Source of the DNA: RUG13091 sp963619935
GTDB taxonomy: Bacteria; Bacillota_I; Bacilli_A; RFN20; CAG-826
Reading direction: 5' to 3'
Length of the DNA stretch: 21,070 bases
Assembly: GCA_963619935.1 (NCBI GenBank)
Contig: CAVEYA010000052.1
Span: 1 to 21,070 of the forward strand
The position numbers were made by a program, and so were the translations under genes. The notes under the pieces are model-generated. The model was not told the origin of the DNA. It was given only the letters and a program-made list of their open reading frames with translations, and did not search any database. Positions within the stretch are counted from its first letter, which is position 1. Each line of letters begins with the position of its first letter. Positions 4,582-12,163 of the stretch are shown here, in pieces.

Positions 4582-6753
4582 TTATGCAAGTTTGTATAAT
4601 TCAATTGCTTGTTGGTTAGTGTAAGAAGCAGATTTGTAATATCTAAATCTTTCTTGACCACTACTCTTATTAAATCTTAAATGTGCGCCTTGTGCAGCAA
4701 CAATGTCAGCTTCACCATTGGTTACGCTAATTGTATTTACTTTTGCTGTGGTATTATCTGTGGTAATTTTATTGCTATCATTTTCATTACCAATATAATA
4801 TCCACTAGCAGATTTGATAGAATATCCGCCAGAAATTGCGCTGATTGTGAAACTAGAAGCATGTAATTCATCTGTGTATTCAATCACGCCATTAACTGGA
4901 GTAACACTGATATAGTTACTAGTAGCGTCTAATGTTTCTAAAGAACCATCAAAGGCATAGTTACCATAAACAATTAAATATTCACCAGAGAAATCGTCTA
5001 AATTTTCTGTAACTTTTGTGTAGTTAAGTTGTTTTGTAACAGTAAATGTACAAGTAGCTGTTAAAGGATCGGCTGTGGCAGTAACAGTAAATGTATCATT
5101 TTCTTTAGCAGCTTCAGTAAGTGTGACTAAGCCAGTTTCACTAACACTCGCTAATGTTTCATCACTAACTGAATAAATAATATTACAAGTTGCACCTAAT
5201 GGTAAAATTTCCGCATTTAATTGATAGGTTTTTCCTAATGTAATGTCAGCGTTTGCTTCCATGCTCATGCTATCAACAACATCTGCCGCTACTGTAATAG
5301 TACAGGTAGCAGTAACGCCTTCTTCAGCAGTAGCAGTAATTGTAGCAGTTGCCCCTTCAGTAGCATCATCAAGAATATTTACTAAGCCAGCATTAGTGAC
5401 TGTTGCAACGTTTTCATCACTAGAAGCATAAGTAACTGTACTTGTTGCGTCAGCTGGGGTTAATGTTGGTGTTAAAGTGAAACTATAACCCGCTACTGCG
5501 GTAACAGCTGTTCTATCTAAACTAATCGCTGTTGCACCGGTATATGTAGATTCAGAAATATAAACATCAATGTGGTTGCCTTCATCATAGTAAACATCAA
5601 TATATAATGTTTGTGTATGATTATCTTTATAGTAGCAACCATCATAGTCATTTGTAGAGTCATCTATTAAAGTAAAACCATTAGCTAATAATGTCGCACC
5701 ATAGTTATCAATTAAGGATTCATAGTAAGTATCAACTAAGCTGATTAAACCATAATAAGAATACCAAGAAGTATCTAATTCATAATCACTGCCTAAGGCA
5801 ATGAATGGTAAAACTTCACCAAAATAGGTTGTTTGATTGGTTTGTTCTTCACTTGTCCAATCAGTATTTGTAGATTTTGTATCAGTAAAGCAATCCGCAA
5901 AGTTATAGAACGCAAATGTGGTATAGGCATTACCATCTTGGTGATTAAATTTAACCACTAACTTATGAGTTGCATCATAAGCAGTATATTGAGTATAAGT
6001 AATATATTCAAATGTACTCCAATCAAGGGTTTGCATTTCACTAGAACTAACTGTGTAACCAGCATTCTTTAAAGTTGTTTCAGCAGAACTAACTAAATCA
6101 CCTTCGACTAAAACATCAAATTCTGCAACATAATCTTCATCTGCTTCATAATAGCCATAAACTAAGTTAGTACCACTACTTAAGCTTGGGACATCAATGC
6201 CTAACTCAAAGAACATCTTAATTTGGTTTACTGGGAAGTTAGTGCTCTTGACATATCCATATTGGTTGACATAGTCAACATACCAGGATTTGTCCACACC
6301 AGAAACATCTAAGCTACCAGCTTCACCATCATTACGATAGACAACGAGATTAAAATAATTATCATCATAATAGAAAGATAATTGAACAGTTGGATCATCT
6401 TCATCATCCACAAAGATATATCCGTAATCTTCAACAGTGTAAGTATCGTCATTATAAGACACTAAAGTACCAGCTGTTGTGACTGCGTTAGCGTATTCTG
6501 TTTCCATCGCTTTTGTGCCAGTACAGCCAGCAGAAAGATAATATGTACTATCAGAGTAGTAATATAATGGCATATATACCCAGTCTTCTCCAATTGGAAG
6601 ATTTGGGATAGAAATATTAGTCCCTTCTAAGAAAGAGGCTATGACTTGGTCAATTTCTTGAGTTTGAGGTTTGTCATCTTTCTTATTAGTGCGACAACCA
6701 ATAAGTAAGGTAGTAACCGCCGCTAAGCTCAAGAGTTTTAATTTTTTATTCAT
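4582..6753 (-). CDS. Large surface lipoprotein with Big_2 (Ig-like) domains
   Basis: 723 residues. The start is the ATG at 6753, preceded by AAGGAG; the frame extends upstream to 6795 but has no ribosome site there. The N-terminus MNKKLKLLSLAAVTTLLIGC is a lipoprotein signal with cleavage before Cys20. Residues from about 35 to 410 hold three diverged repeats of roughly 110-140 residues rich in Tyr and Asp, opening with IASFLEGTNISIPNLP, MFFELGIDVPSLSSGTNLVY and VLPFIALGSDYELDTSWYSY. Two bacterial Ig-like Big_2 domains follow (for example VTYASSDENVATVTNAG and IIYSVSDETLASVSETG). The C-terminal ~120 residues (SGGYSIKSASGYYIGN ... ERFRYYKS) match a domain I recall from extracellular proteins of Bacilli. 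It is anchored outside the membrane; adhesion or polymer binding is inference. The gene has its own promoter and terminator. Confidence 0.85.
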   Translation of the reverse strand: MNKKLKLLSLAAVTTLLIGCRTNKKDDKPQTQEIDQVIASFLEGTNISIPNLPIGEDWVYMPLYYYSDSTYYLSAGCTGTKAMETEYANAVTTAGTLVSYNDDTYTVEDYGYIFVDDEDDPTVQLSFYYDDNYFNLVVYRNDGEAGSLDVSGVDKSWYVDYVNQYGYVKSTNFPVNQIKMFFELGIDVPSLSSGTNLVYGYYEADEDYVAEFDVLVEGDLVSSAETTLKNAGYTVSSSEMQTLDWSTFEYITYTQYTAYDATHKLVVKFNHQDGNAYTTFAFYNFADCFTDTKSTNTDWTSEEQTNQTTYFGEVLPFIALGSDYELDTSWYSYYGLISLVDTYYESLIDNYGATLLANGFTLIDDSTNDYDGCYYKDNHTQTLYIDVYYDEGNHIDVYISESTYTGATAISLDRTAVTAVAGYSFTLTPTLTPADATSTVTYASSDENVATVTNAGLVNILDDATEGATATITATAEEGVTATCTITVAADVVDSMSMEANADITLGKTYQLNAEILPLGATCNIIYSVSDETLASVSETGLVTLTEAAKENDTFTVTATADPLTATCTFTVTKQLNYTKVTENLDDFSGEYLIVYGNYAFDGSLETLDATSNYISVTPVNGVIEYTDELHASSFTISAISGGYSIKSASGYYIGNENDSNKITTDNTTAKVNTISVTNGEADIVAAQGAHLRFNKSSGQERFRYYKSASYTNQQAIELYKLA

Positions 6754-6778
6754 AATTTTTAACTCCTTTAACCTCGTT

Positions 6779-6797
6779 AATTGTATCAAATACAATT
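6779..6797 (-). promoter_or_regulatory. Extended -10 promoter overlapped by a 19-bp dyad
   Basis: AATTGTAT-CAA-ATACAATT is a perfect inverted repeat with 8-bp arms, 26 bp upstream of the lipoprotein ATG. Its minus-strand right arm contains TGATACAAT, an extended -10 box (6785-6780). A second TTTGATAC lies about 20 bp further upstream. A repressor bound to the dyad would block the promoter. Confidence 0.45.
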
Positions 6798-6870
6798 TGA
6801 GATAGTATCAAATATTTTAATTTTATTAATAAGATTTTGCTTTTGTATTTAATATTTTATTAAACAAAAT

Positions 6871-6891
6871 GAAAAGGAGGCAAAGCCTCCT
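6871..6891 (-). terminator. Intrinsic terminator of the broken lipoprotein gene
   Basis: The minus strand AGGAGGC-TTT-GCCTCCT is followed by TTTCATTTTG. It lies just past the stop codon at 6904. Confidence 0.8.
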
Positions 6892-7270
6892 ATAATCTTT
6901 TTTTTATTCAGCAGCGTACGCTAAGAATTGAATTACTGGACTACCATCTTCTTGATATGCAGTAACTTCAATATCCACTGTTCCAGCAGTGTTCTCAAAG
7001 GCTCCGCCATAATAAGTAGTGCCATCATCATATGTTCCTGCAGCAGCAGCTTCTAAAGCAGCATAACCAGTTGGAAGATAAGTAATTGCTTCTTCGTAAG
7101 CTTCTTGATTTGTCAAAGCTTCTGATAAAATTGCGGCAGTATAATAATATGATCCATATTCATCAGAATCTTCACCATAATCAGATCCTTATACTGCAGA
7201 ACCAAATAATGAAGTTGCGATTGTTTTAATAACATCTTCAGCAGCTTTATCATTTGCGCTTTGAGAATCA

Positions 7271-7327
7271 CCACCGGTGTCTCCACCAGTTGTGTCTCCA
7301 CCGGTTGTGTCCCCACCAGTTGTGTCA
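7271..7327 (-). repeat. 15-bp tandem repeat coding for the DTTGG linker
   Basis: Three 15-bp units (7283-7297, 7298-7312, 7313-7327) differ at one or two bases, and a 12-bp partial unit precedes them at 7271-7282. They encode the DTTGG spacer just after the lipobox of the broken lipoprotein and are prone to copy-number change. Confidence 0.8.
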
Positions 7328-7384
7328 CCAGAATTGTTTCCGCCACCATTATTATTGTTAGCAGGTCTACAACCAGCTAAACCT

Positions 7385-7406
7385 AATACTAATAAAAATT
7401 AGTATT
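7385..7406. repeat. Perfect palindrome at the signal-peptide frameshift
   Basis: AATACTAAT-AAAA-ATTAGTATT has 9-bp arms and spans exactly the place where the lipoprotein frame is lost. It could be the product of quasi-palindrome correction, in which one arm is copied onto the other. Confidence 0.6.
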
Positions 7407-7527
7407 AATTTAAATGCTTTATTCATAAAATTTACTCCTTAAAATGAATGGAATAATTCTATCGAAAATATGATTTTTTTAATAAAAAACTTCATTACCA
7501 GTTGGAATAGAAACTATACTGCCTTTT

Positions 7528-8358
7528 CTAGAAAACAGTAATAGAACTTGCTTTAGAGGCAATAGTCATCGCATCTTTAACTGATTTACCAGTCGCTAAC
7601 GCACTAGTGAAATAACCAACAAAGGTATCACCTGCTGCAACTGTGTCCACTGCGTTAACTTTAAATGCATCCACAACAAAATCTTCTTTATTATTAATAA
7701 ATCTAGAGCCCTTCGTGCCTAATGTCACAATAATATTTTTAACCCCTAGGGAAAGCATTTTATCAATACCCCTAGAAATATCTTCTTCATTAGAATATTT
7801 TGCTAATTCGCCTTTATTTGGGGTAAAAAAGTCAATGTATTGAAATAAACTTGATTTAAGTTTTCGGTATGGAGCGGGATTATAAATAATTACTTTACCT
7901 AATTCATGACCTTTTTTCATGACATATGCATTCGTCTCGCTTGGTATTTCATTTTGTAAAACAATATAGTCCGCCCAGGCAATCGATTCATCCATTTCAC
8001 TATTAGGTAGGATATCTAAATTTGCCCCACCAATGATGATAATTTTATTTTCGGATTCTTTGTTGACCACGATCGTCGCATTACCAGTCACATATTTTGA
8101 TTTTTTAATATGGCATTCAACACCTAATTTAGATAATGTTTCTTCAATTACTAACCCATCATTATCTTCTCCTCTAGAAGAGATAAAACGAGTGTTTACT
8201 AAACCACTTTTAGCAATCGCAGCAGCTTGATTAGCGCCCTTACCTCCTGGTTGAATAAATCTAGAATCACCATAGATTGTTTCCCCATCTTTTGGAAATT
8301 CATCACAATAAATTGTGTAGTCCATATTCATTGAACCAACTACTAAGATATTTTTCAT
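7528..8358 (-). CDS. rbsK: Ribokinase, PfkB family, with frameshifted C-terminus
   Basis: It phosphorylates D-ribose to ribose 5-phosphate with ATP in the cytoplasm. Visible PfkB features are NMDYTI near the start, the substrate motif PGGKGANQAAA (about residues 37-47), NPAPYRK, TPNKGEL, and the ATP/catalytic motif DTVAAGDTFVGYF, whose second Asp is the likely base (the usual GAGD is AAGD here). The ATG at 8358 follows GGAGA by six bases, so I prefer it over the ATG at 8382, which has no ribosome site. The frame stops at 7528 after SSITVF, short for the family. One base over it continues SRKGSIVSIPTGNEVFY to a TAA at 7479, which is exactly a ribokinase C-terminus. The shift maps to the four-T run at 7532-7535 and would restore 292 residues. 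No ribose transporter is nearby. Confidence 0.9.
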   Translation of the reverse strand: MKNILVVGSMNMDYTIYCDEFPKDGETIYGDSRFIQPGGKGANQAAAIAKSGLVNTRFISSRGEDNDGLVIEETLSKLGVECHIKKSKYVTGNATIVVNKESENKIIIIGGANLDILPNSEMDESIAWADYIVLQNEIPSETNAYVMKKGHELGKVIIYNPAPYRKLKSSLFQYIDFFTPNKGELAKYSNEEDISRGIDKMLSLGVKNIIVTLGTKGSRFINNKEDFVVDAFKVNAVDTVAAGDTFVGYFTSALATGKSVKDAMTIASKASSITVF

Positions 8359-8464
8359 AACATTCTCCAGCATAAAATTCATTTTACCATATCTTAAATA
8401 ATTGAATATTTTAAAACTATAGATATTAATTATGTCTATTAATTTAATGATTATTTATAGGTAA

Positions 8465-8489
8465 TAAAAAACCGTTACTTTCATAACGG
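8465..8489 (-). terminator. Intrinsic terminator after tRNA-Ile
   Basis: The minus strand CCGTTA-TGAAAG-TAACGG is followed by TTTTTTATT, 13 bp beyond the CCA end of tRNA-Ile. Bases 8383-8464 beyond it show only AT-rich spacer before rbsK. Confidence 0.8.
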
Positions 8490-8501
8490 ATTTAATCAAT
8501 T

Positions 8502-8578
8502 TGGTGGGCCTAATTGGACTTGAACCAGCGACCTCGCCCTTATCAGGGGCGCGCTCTAACCAACTGAGCTATAGGCCC
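8502..8578 (-). tRNA. tRNA-Ile (anticodon GAT)
   Basis: 77 nt with encoded CCA. The acceptor arms are GGGCCTA/TAGGCCC and the anticodon stem CGCCC/GGGCG encloses CTGATAA (anticodon GAT). It is a single tRNA gene between the rpsI terminator and its own terminator. tRNA-Ile(GAT) often sits in rRNA operons; here it stands alone. Confidence 0.96.
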
Positions 8579-8644
8579 ATTGCTTTTTGACAGCGTTAAT
8601 AATATACAATAGTGATAAATAAAAATCAACAGCAAATATTTACG

Positions 8645-8678
8645 AAAAAAAGGAAGAATCATTTGACTCTTCCTTTTT
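8645..8678 (-). terminator. Intrinsic terminator of the rplM-rpsI operon
   Basis: AAAAAGGAAGA (8678-8668 read on the minus strand) pairs over 11 bp with TCTTCCTTTTT (8657-8647), with a T-run on the exit side. It lies 45 bp past the rpsI stop and is symmetric enough to work in both directions. Confidence 0.75.
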
Positions 8679-8723
8679 AGCACTCTTCTTTGTAATGATA
8701 TCAAAGATATCAGTAACACAAGA

Positions 8724-9122
8724 TTAACGTTTGCTGAATTGTGGTGCTCTACGAGCAGCTTTGAGACCGTATTTCTTTCTTTCTTTCTTACGGGAATCAC
8801 GTGTAAGTAATCCTGCAACTTTGAGAGTAGAACGATCACAACCGGCTTGTAATAAAGCACGGGCAATGCCTAAACGGATAGCACCAGCTTGGCCAGTGGA
8901 ACCGCCGCCTTTAACTTCAGCGCGCACATCATATTTGCTTTCGGTGTTTGTTAACACTAAAGGTTGCTTTAAATCGAGAATTAATGTCTCGAATGGTAAG
9001 TAATCTTTAACGTCATGGCCGTTAACAATAATTTTACCTGTGCCAGAAGTGAGATAGACACGTGCGACAGAAGATTTTCTTCTACCTGTGCCGTAATATT
9101 GAAGATCAGCTTTCTTTGCCAT
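8724..9122 (-). CDS. rpsI: Small-subunit ribosomal protein uS9
   Basis: 132 residues, the normal bacterial S9 length. YYGTGRRKSSVARVYLTSGT at the start, GGGSTGQAGAIRLGIARAL in the middle, LLTRDSRKKERKKYGLKAAR near the end and the C-terminal SKR tail that reaches the P-site tRNA are diagnostic. GGAGGAG precedes the ATG. It lies 14 bp after rplM in the universal rplM-rpsI pair and shares its promoter and leader control. Confidence 0.98.
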   Translation of the reverse strand: MAKKADLQYYGTGRRKSSVARVYLTSGTGKIIVNGHDVKDYLPFETLILDLKQPLVLTNTESKYDVRAEVKGGGSTGQAGAIRLGIARALLQAGCDRSTLKVAGLLTRDSRKKERKKYGLKAARRAPQFSKR

Positions 9123-9136
9123 ATTCTGAACTCCTC

Positions 9137-9577
9137 CTAGAATTTGAGCTCAAGAACTTCTGGTTTTTGAGCTTCATGCTTATGTTCTGGTCCAGCATAG
9201 ACGAAAAGTTTCTTTTCGATTTGACGGCCTAAGCGTCCTTTTGGACACATACCATGAACTGATCTTTCGACCATTTCGACTGGGAATTTTTCGACCATTT
9301 CTTTTGCTGTACGTGTGCGGAGACCGCCATCGTATCCAGAAACATTGTAATACTTTTTGGTAAGTAACTTATTACCAGAAAGGCTTACTTTTTCGGCGTT
9401 GATAATAATGACATAATCACCACAATCAACATTTGGTGTCCAGATTGGTTTATTCTTACCAGTTAACACCTGAGCCACTTGAGAGGCTAATCTACCTAAT
9501 GGTTTGTCTGTGGCATCAATAACATACCATTTTCTTTGGATTTCATTTGCTTTTGCAATAGTTGTTTGACGTTGCAT
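9137..9577 (-). CDS. rplM: Large-subunit ribosomal protein uL13
   Basis: 146 residues. Family landmarks are KWYVIDATDKPLGRLASQVA, the segment from VDCGDYVIIINAEKV, KKYYNVSGYDGGLRTRTAKE and VHGMCPKGRLGR. It binds 23S rRNA early in 50S assembly. The start ATG follows a strong AAAGGAGG. It has its own promoter and a structured leader (9590-9650) and is followed by rpsI. Confidence 0.98.
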   Translation of the reverse strand: MQRQTTIAKANEIQRKWYVIDATDKPLGRLASQVAQVLTGKNKPIWTPNVDCGDYVIIINAEKVSLSGNKLLTKKYYNVSGYDGGLRTRTAKEMVEKFPVEMVERSVHGMCPKGRLGRQIEKKLFVYAGPEHKHEAQKPEVLELKF

Positions 9578-9589
9578 ACTGTAAATCCT

Positions 9590-9650
9590 CCTTTACCAAA
9601 CTAACTTTGTCTTTACCGGGGACTTCGCTAATTTAGCTTTTGTGCCGATA
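9590..9650 (-). ncRNA. Probable L13 leader (rplM 5' UTR autoregulatory RNA)
   Basis: The transcript between the promoter and rplM includes CGGCACAAAAGCTAAATTAG and then CGAAGTCCCCGGTAAAG. It repeats GGTAAAG once in the structured part and again in the ribosome binding site (GGTAAAGGAGG). Position and sequence resemble the Firmicutes L13 leader, in which L13 represses its own operon. No covariance search was possible, so the assignment rests on position and resemblance. Confidence 0.5.
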
Positions 9651-9653
9651 AAA

Positions 9654-9683
9654 ATAATACTTTACTAGTTTATATAAAGTCAA
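9654..9683 (-). promoter_or_regulatory. Promoter of rplM-rpsI
   Basis: On the minus strand TTGACT (9683-9678) and TATTAT (9659-9654) are separated by 18 bp, placing the start just before the leader structure. Confidence 0.65.
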
Positions 9684-9718
9684 ACATTAATTTATAAATA
9701 AATAATGCATCATTTAAC

Positions 9719-9745
9719 AAAAAAAGAAGGCAACACATCGTTGCC
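9719..9745 (-). terminator. Intrinsic terminator of the yebC-family gene
   Basis: The minus strand GGCAAC-GATGT-GTTGCC is followed by TTCTTTTTTTG. It lies 18 bp past the stop at 9763 and separates this gene from the rplM promoter. Confidence 0.8.
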
Positions 9746-9762
9746 CTCTAATTAGTTAAAAA

Positions 9763-10473
9763 TTATAAACCTTTGACGTTGTGGTAGACGTTTTGGACAT
9801 CGCCAACTTCATCTAACATATCTAATAATTCTTGGAATTTACGTTTATCTTCAGCGTCAGTTAATTCGATTGGATCATTCGCTAAGAAAGTAATTTCAGC
9901 AGTTTCAAATTCTTTGATACCCATTTCATTTAATACTTCTTTAGCTTTGTTGAATGAAGATGGTTCAACTAAAACTTCAATAATGCCATCTTCTTCAGTG
10001 ACTTCACGAACATCAACATCACCTAAGATTAAGTTTTCTTCGACTTCATCACGGTTATTACCATTAAATGCAATAACACCAGTTTCAGTAAAGTTGAAGA
10101 CGGTGGAACCTAAGTGGCCACCCTTTTTAGTAATAACAGTTCTAATGTCCACTAATGCACGATTAGAATTATCGGTTAATGAATCAATAATGAGCAATGA
10201 GCCGCCAGGACCAAAAGCTTCGTAACGTCCTTGTGTATATGATTCGGCTTCGCCACCTTTTGCTTTAGCAATAGCTCTATCAATAACATCTTTAGTAACT
10301 TGTTGACCTTTCCATTTTTCAATGGCACTTCTAAGTGCTAAATTCATTGATGGATCAGGTTCTCCAGATTTTGCGGCCATATAAATTTCTTTTGAAGCTC
10401 TCATAAAGAGTGCGCTTCTCTTAGCAGCGGTTGCGGCCATCGCCTTTGCTCTAACTTCATGTGCTCTTCCCAT
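9763..10473 (-). CDS. YebC/TACO1-family protein
   Basis: 236 residues, full length. It opens MGRAHEVRAKAMAATAAKRS, the YeeN/YebC2-like variant of the usual MAGHSKW start, and carries the family core EAFGPGGSLLIIDSLTDNSN and VFNFTETGVIAFN, with an acidic C-terminal domain. Family members were first described as transcription regulators (PmpR). More recent work on YebC-type proteins places them at the ribosome, helping translation of proline-rich stretches. AGAGGA precedes the ATG. It sits between truA and rplM, which are directly adjacent in many Firmicutes. Which paralogue this is cannot be settled by eye. Confidence 0.92.
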   Translation of the reverse strand: MGRAHEVRAKAMAATAAKRSALFMRASKEIYMAAKSGEPDPSMNLALRSAIEKWKGQQVTKDVIDRAIAKAKGGEAESYTQGRYEAFGPGGSLLIIDSLTDNSNRALVDIRTVITKKGGHLGSTVFNFTETGVIAFNGNNRDEVEENLILGDVDVREVTEEDGIIEVLVEPSSFNKAKEVLNEMGIKEFETAEITFLANDPIELTDAEDKRKFQELLDMLDEVGDVQNVYHNVKGL

Positions 10474-10507
10474 TGGTTGATTCCTCTTTTCGTTTTAAGA
10501 TTTTAGC

Positions 10508-10526
10508 AAAAACAATTTTGATTGTT
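10508..10526 (-). terminator. Weak terminator-like hairpin after truA
   Basis: The minus strand AACAAT-CAAA-ATTGTT is followed by TTTG. It is only 6 bp and AT-rich, lying at the end of truA before the yebC-family gene. Confidence 0.3.
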
Positions 10527-10531
10527 AATAA

Positions 10532-11272
10532 CTAATATTTAACTTCAAGTAAATATAATCCTTCTGCAGGAGCTTTATAATTCACTATTTCACGCTTTTT
10601 ATTTTCTTTCAAATGGTTCGCAATAAAGCAAAAATCTTCTTTGCCTTGCCCAATCGCCAATGCGGTTCCTACCATATAACGAATTTGATACCGCATAAAG
10701 CCATCACCATAAAAAACAATGCTCATTTGATTTGTGTATTTATCATAAAAAGTATCAATCTTGTTAATTGTTCTGACAAACCCTTTTTCATCTTCTTCTT
10801 TAGAGTTAAAATCTTGGAAATTGTGTGTTCCAATAAATTCTTTTAATGCGTCAGAAAGTAGGTCAATACTTGTTGGATTAGGAATATGGGCTTCATATTC
10901 ATAAGTTAAAGGATTTCTTTCATTGAATCGAATGATGTATTTATAAACTTTTTCTTTAACGTTGAATCTAGCGTGAAAATCATCATTAACGACTTTCATT
11001 TCCTTAATGTAAATATCTTTTGGAAGTAAACAATTAGTGGAATATCTTAATCTATCAAGATCAAGATTTTCTTTATTTATATCAAAATGGAATCTTTGTC
11101 CTTCTGCATGCACTCCTGCGTCAGTTCTACCACTACCATAAATAGAAATTGGTGTATTTAAAATTTGGCTTAATACTTTTTCAATTTCTTCTTGCACGCT
11201 AGGAGCGTTAGTTTGTTTTTGCCATCCTTGATAATTGGTTCCTTTATAAGAAACAGTTGCTAAAATCCGCAT
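10532..11272 (-). CDS. truA: tRNA pseudouridine(38-40) synthase TruA
   Basis: 246 residues, normal length. It converts uridines 38-40 of the tRNA anticodon stem to pseudouridine. MRILATVSYKGTNYQGWQKQ begins the protein; GSGRTDAGVHAEGQ contains the catalytic Asp (D51); FHARF and FYGDGFMRYQIRYMVG are further TruA signatures. AGGAG precedes the ATG. It starts nine bases after ecfT, in the same operon, as in many Firmicutes. Confidence 0.97.
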   Translation of the reverse strand: MRILATVSYKGTNYQGWQKQTNAPSVQEEIEKVLSQILNTPISIYGSGRTDAGVHAEGQRFHFDINKENLDLDRLRYSTNCLLPKDIYIKEMKVVNDDFHARFNVKEKVYKYIIRFNERNPLTYEYEAHIPNPTSIDLLSDALKEFIGTHNFQDFNSKEEDEKGFVRTINKIDTFYDKYTNQMSIVFYGDGFMRYQIRYMVGTALAIGQGKEDFCFIANHLKENKKREIVNYKAPAEGLYLLEVKY

Positions 11273-11281
11273 AATTTACTC

Positions 11282-12163
11282 CTAAAATCCCGCATTTGCA
11301 TGGAAAATGATTTGTATTAAATCTAATGTTTCAACATGGTGATCATAAATAAATAGATAGAGAACACCACCAAAAAATAACAAAGCAACTATTAAAGCAA
11401 TCAAATCACGATAAGAGAAAGATAATTTTCTAAATCTTGTTCTTTTCCCTCTTGGATCATAGCCTCTTGCTTCCATTGCGTTGCTAAGTTCTTCACTTCT
11501 TTCAATCGCGGACACAAATAAAGGAATAATCAAAGAAATCACAGCTTTAAATCTTTTTGACAATCGACCATGGCTAAAGTCTACACCACGTGAAGCCTGT
11601 GCCTTCATAATACGGTCTGTTTCATCTAATAAAGTAGGAATAAATCTTAGTGCAATAGATAAGGTCATTGCAATTTCATGAGCAGGGAACTTAACTACCT
11701 TCAAAGGAGTCATATACCATTCAAATGCATAGGTTAAATCCATCGGCTTAGTTGTGCTTGTTAACACCATAGTTAAAGAAATCATTAAAACTAAGCGCAA
11801 AATGATATAACCACATTGATATAATGAATCCCAATAAATCTTATAATGGTTAGGAAATTCGTACCATAGATGCGAATATGAACTATTAGGAATAAAAATA
11901 TAAATAATCATCAAAAAGATAACAAATATCCACATCGATTTTAGACTCTTAAATAAATCAATAAAGCTAACTTTAGAGATAAGCATAAATAAGATAAAAA
12001 TAATTAAATAAACACCACTTAAAATAAGTGTTGTCGACCACATATTAAATTGAAAAAAGATTGAAACCATTAAAAGAATAAGAATAAAAAGTTTATTCCT
12101 TGGGTCCAATTTATGAGTAAAAGTATTAAATGGAGTGTAGCGACCAAATGAAATATTATTCAT
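11282..12163 (-). CDS. ecfT: ECF transporter transmembrane subunit EcfT
   Basis: 293 residues. It is the scaffold that joins the two EcfA ATPases to exchangeable substrate-binding S components, for uptake of vitamins and trace compounds. MNNISFGRYTPFNTFTHKLD (start) is family-typical, then about five hydrophobic helices, and two cytoplasmic coupling motifs: ASRGVDFSHG (near 188) and MEARGYDPRGKRT (near 230), the paired x-R-G signatures that contact the ATPases. The start overlaps the end of ecfA2 by eight bases. No S component is encoded in the window, as expected for a shared group II module. Confidence 0.96.
   Translation of the reverse strand: MNNISFGRYTPFNTFTHKLDPRNKLFILILLMVSIFFQFNMWSTTLILSGVYLIIFILFMLISKVSFIDLFKSLKSMWIFVIFLMIIYIFIPNSSYSHLWYEFPNHYKIYWDSLYQCGYIILRLVLMISLTMVLTSTTKPMDLTYAFEWYMTPLKVVKFPAHEIAMTLSIALRFIPTLLDETDRIMKAQASRGVDFSHGRLSKRFKAVISLIIPLFVSAIERSEELSNAMEARGYDPRGKRTRFRKLSFSYRDLIALIVALLFFGGVLYLFIYDHHVETLDLIQIIFHANAGF

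Larger units (their letters stand above)
6904..7426 (-). pseudogene. Broken lipoprotein gene (frameshift plus internal stop)
   Basis: The ATG at 7426 follows AAGGAGT and starts MNKAFKLIL, then runs out of frame to a stop. One frame over, the same stretch reads FLLVLGLAGCRPANNNNGGG, a clear lipobox with Cys, followed by a Thr/Gly/Asp linker (DTTGG repeats). That frame stops at a TAA (7188-7190, after LFGSAV) and then continues without interruption as GSDYGEDSDEYGSYYY through TNQEAYEEAITYLPTGY to the final stop at 6904. So one shift in the signal peptide and one nonsense codon separate it from an intact lipoprotein of about 170 residues. The family is unknown. It lies 52 bp downstream of rbsK and has its own ribosome site and terminator. 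Confidence 0.75.

Noticed and set aside
7113..7349. A 78-residue minus-strand ORF rich in T/V/E-x-Q-L-V repeats
   Set aside because: It is the out-of-frame reading of the DTTGG tandem repeat in the broken lipoprotein gene.
8543..8866. A 107-residue minus-strand ORF across rpsI and tRNA-Ile
   Set aside because: It overlaps rpsI, its terminator and most of tRNA-Ile in another frame and resembles no family.
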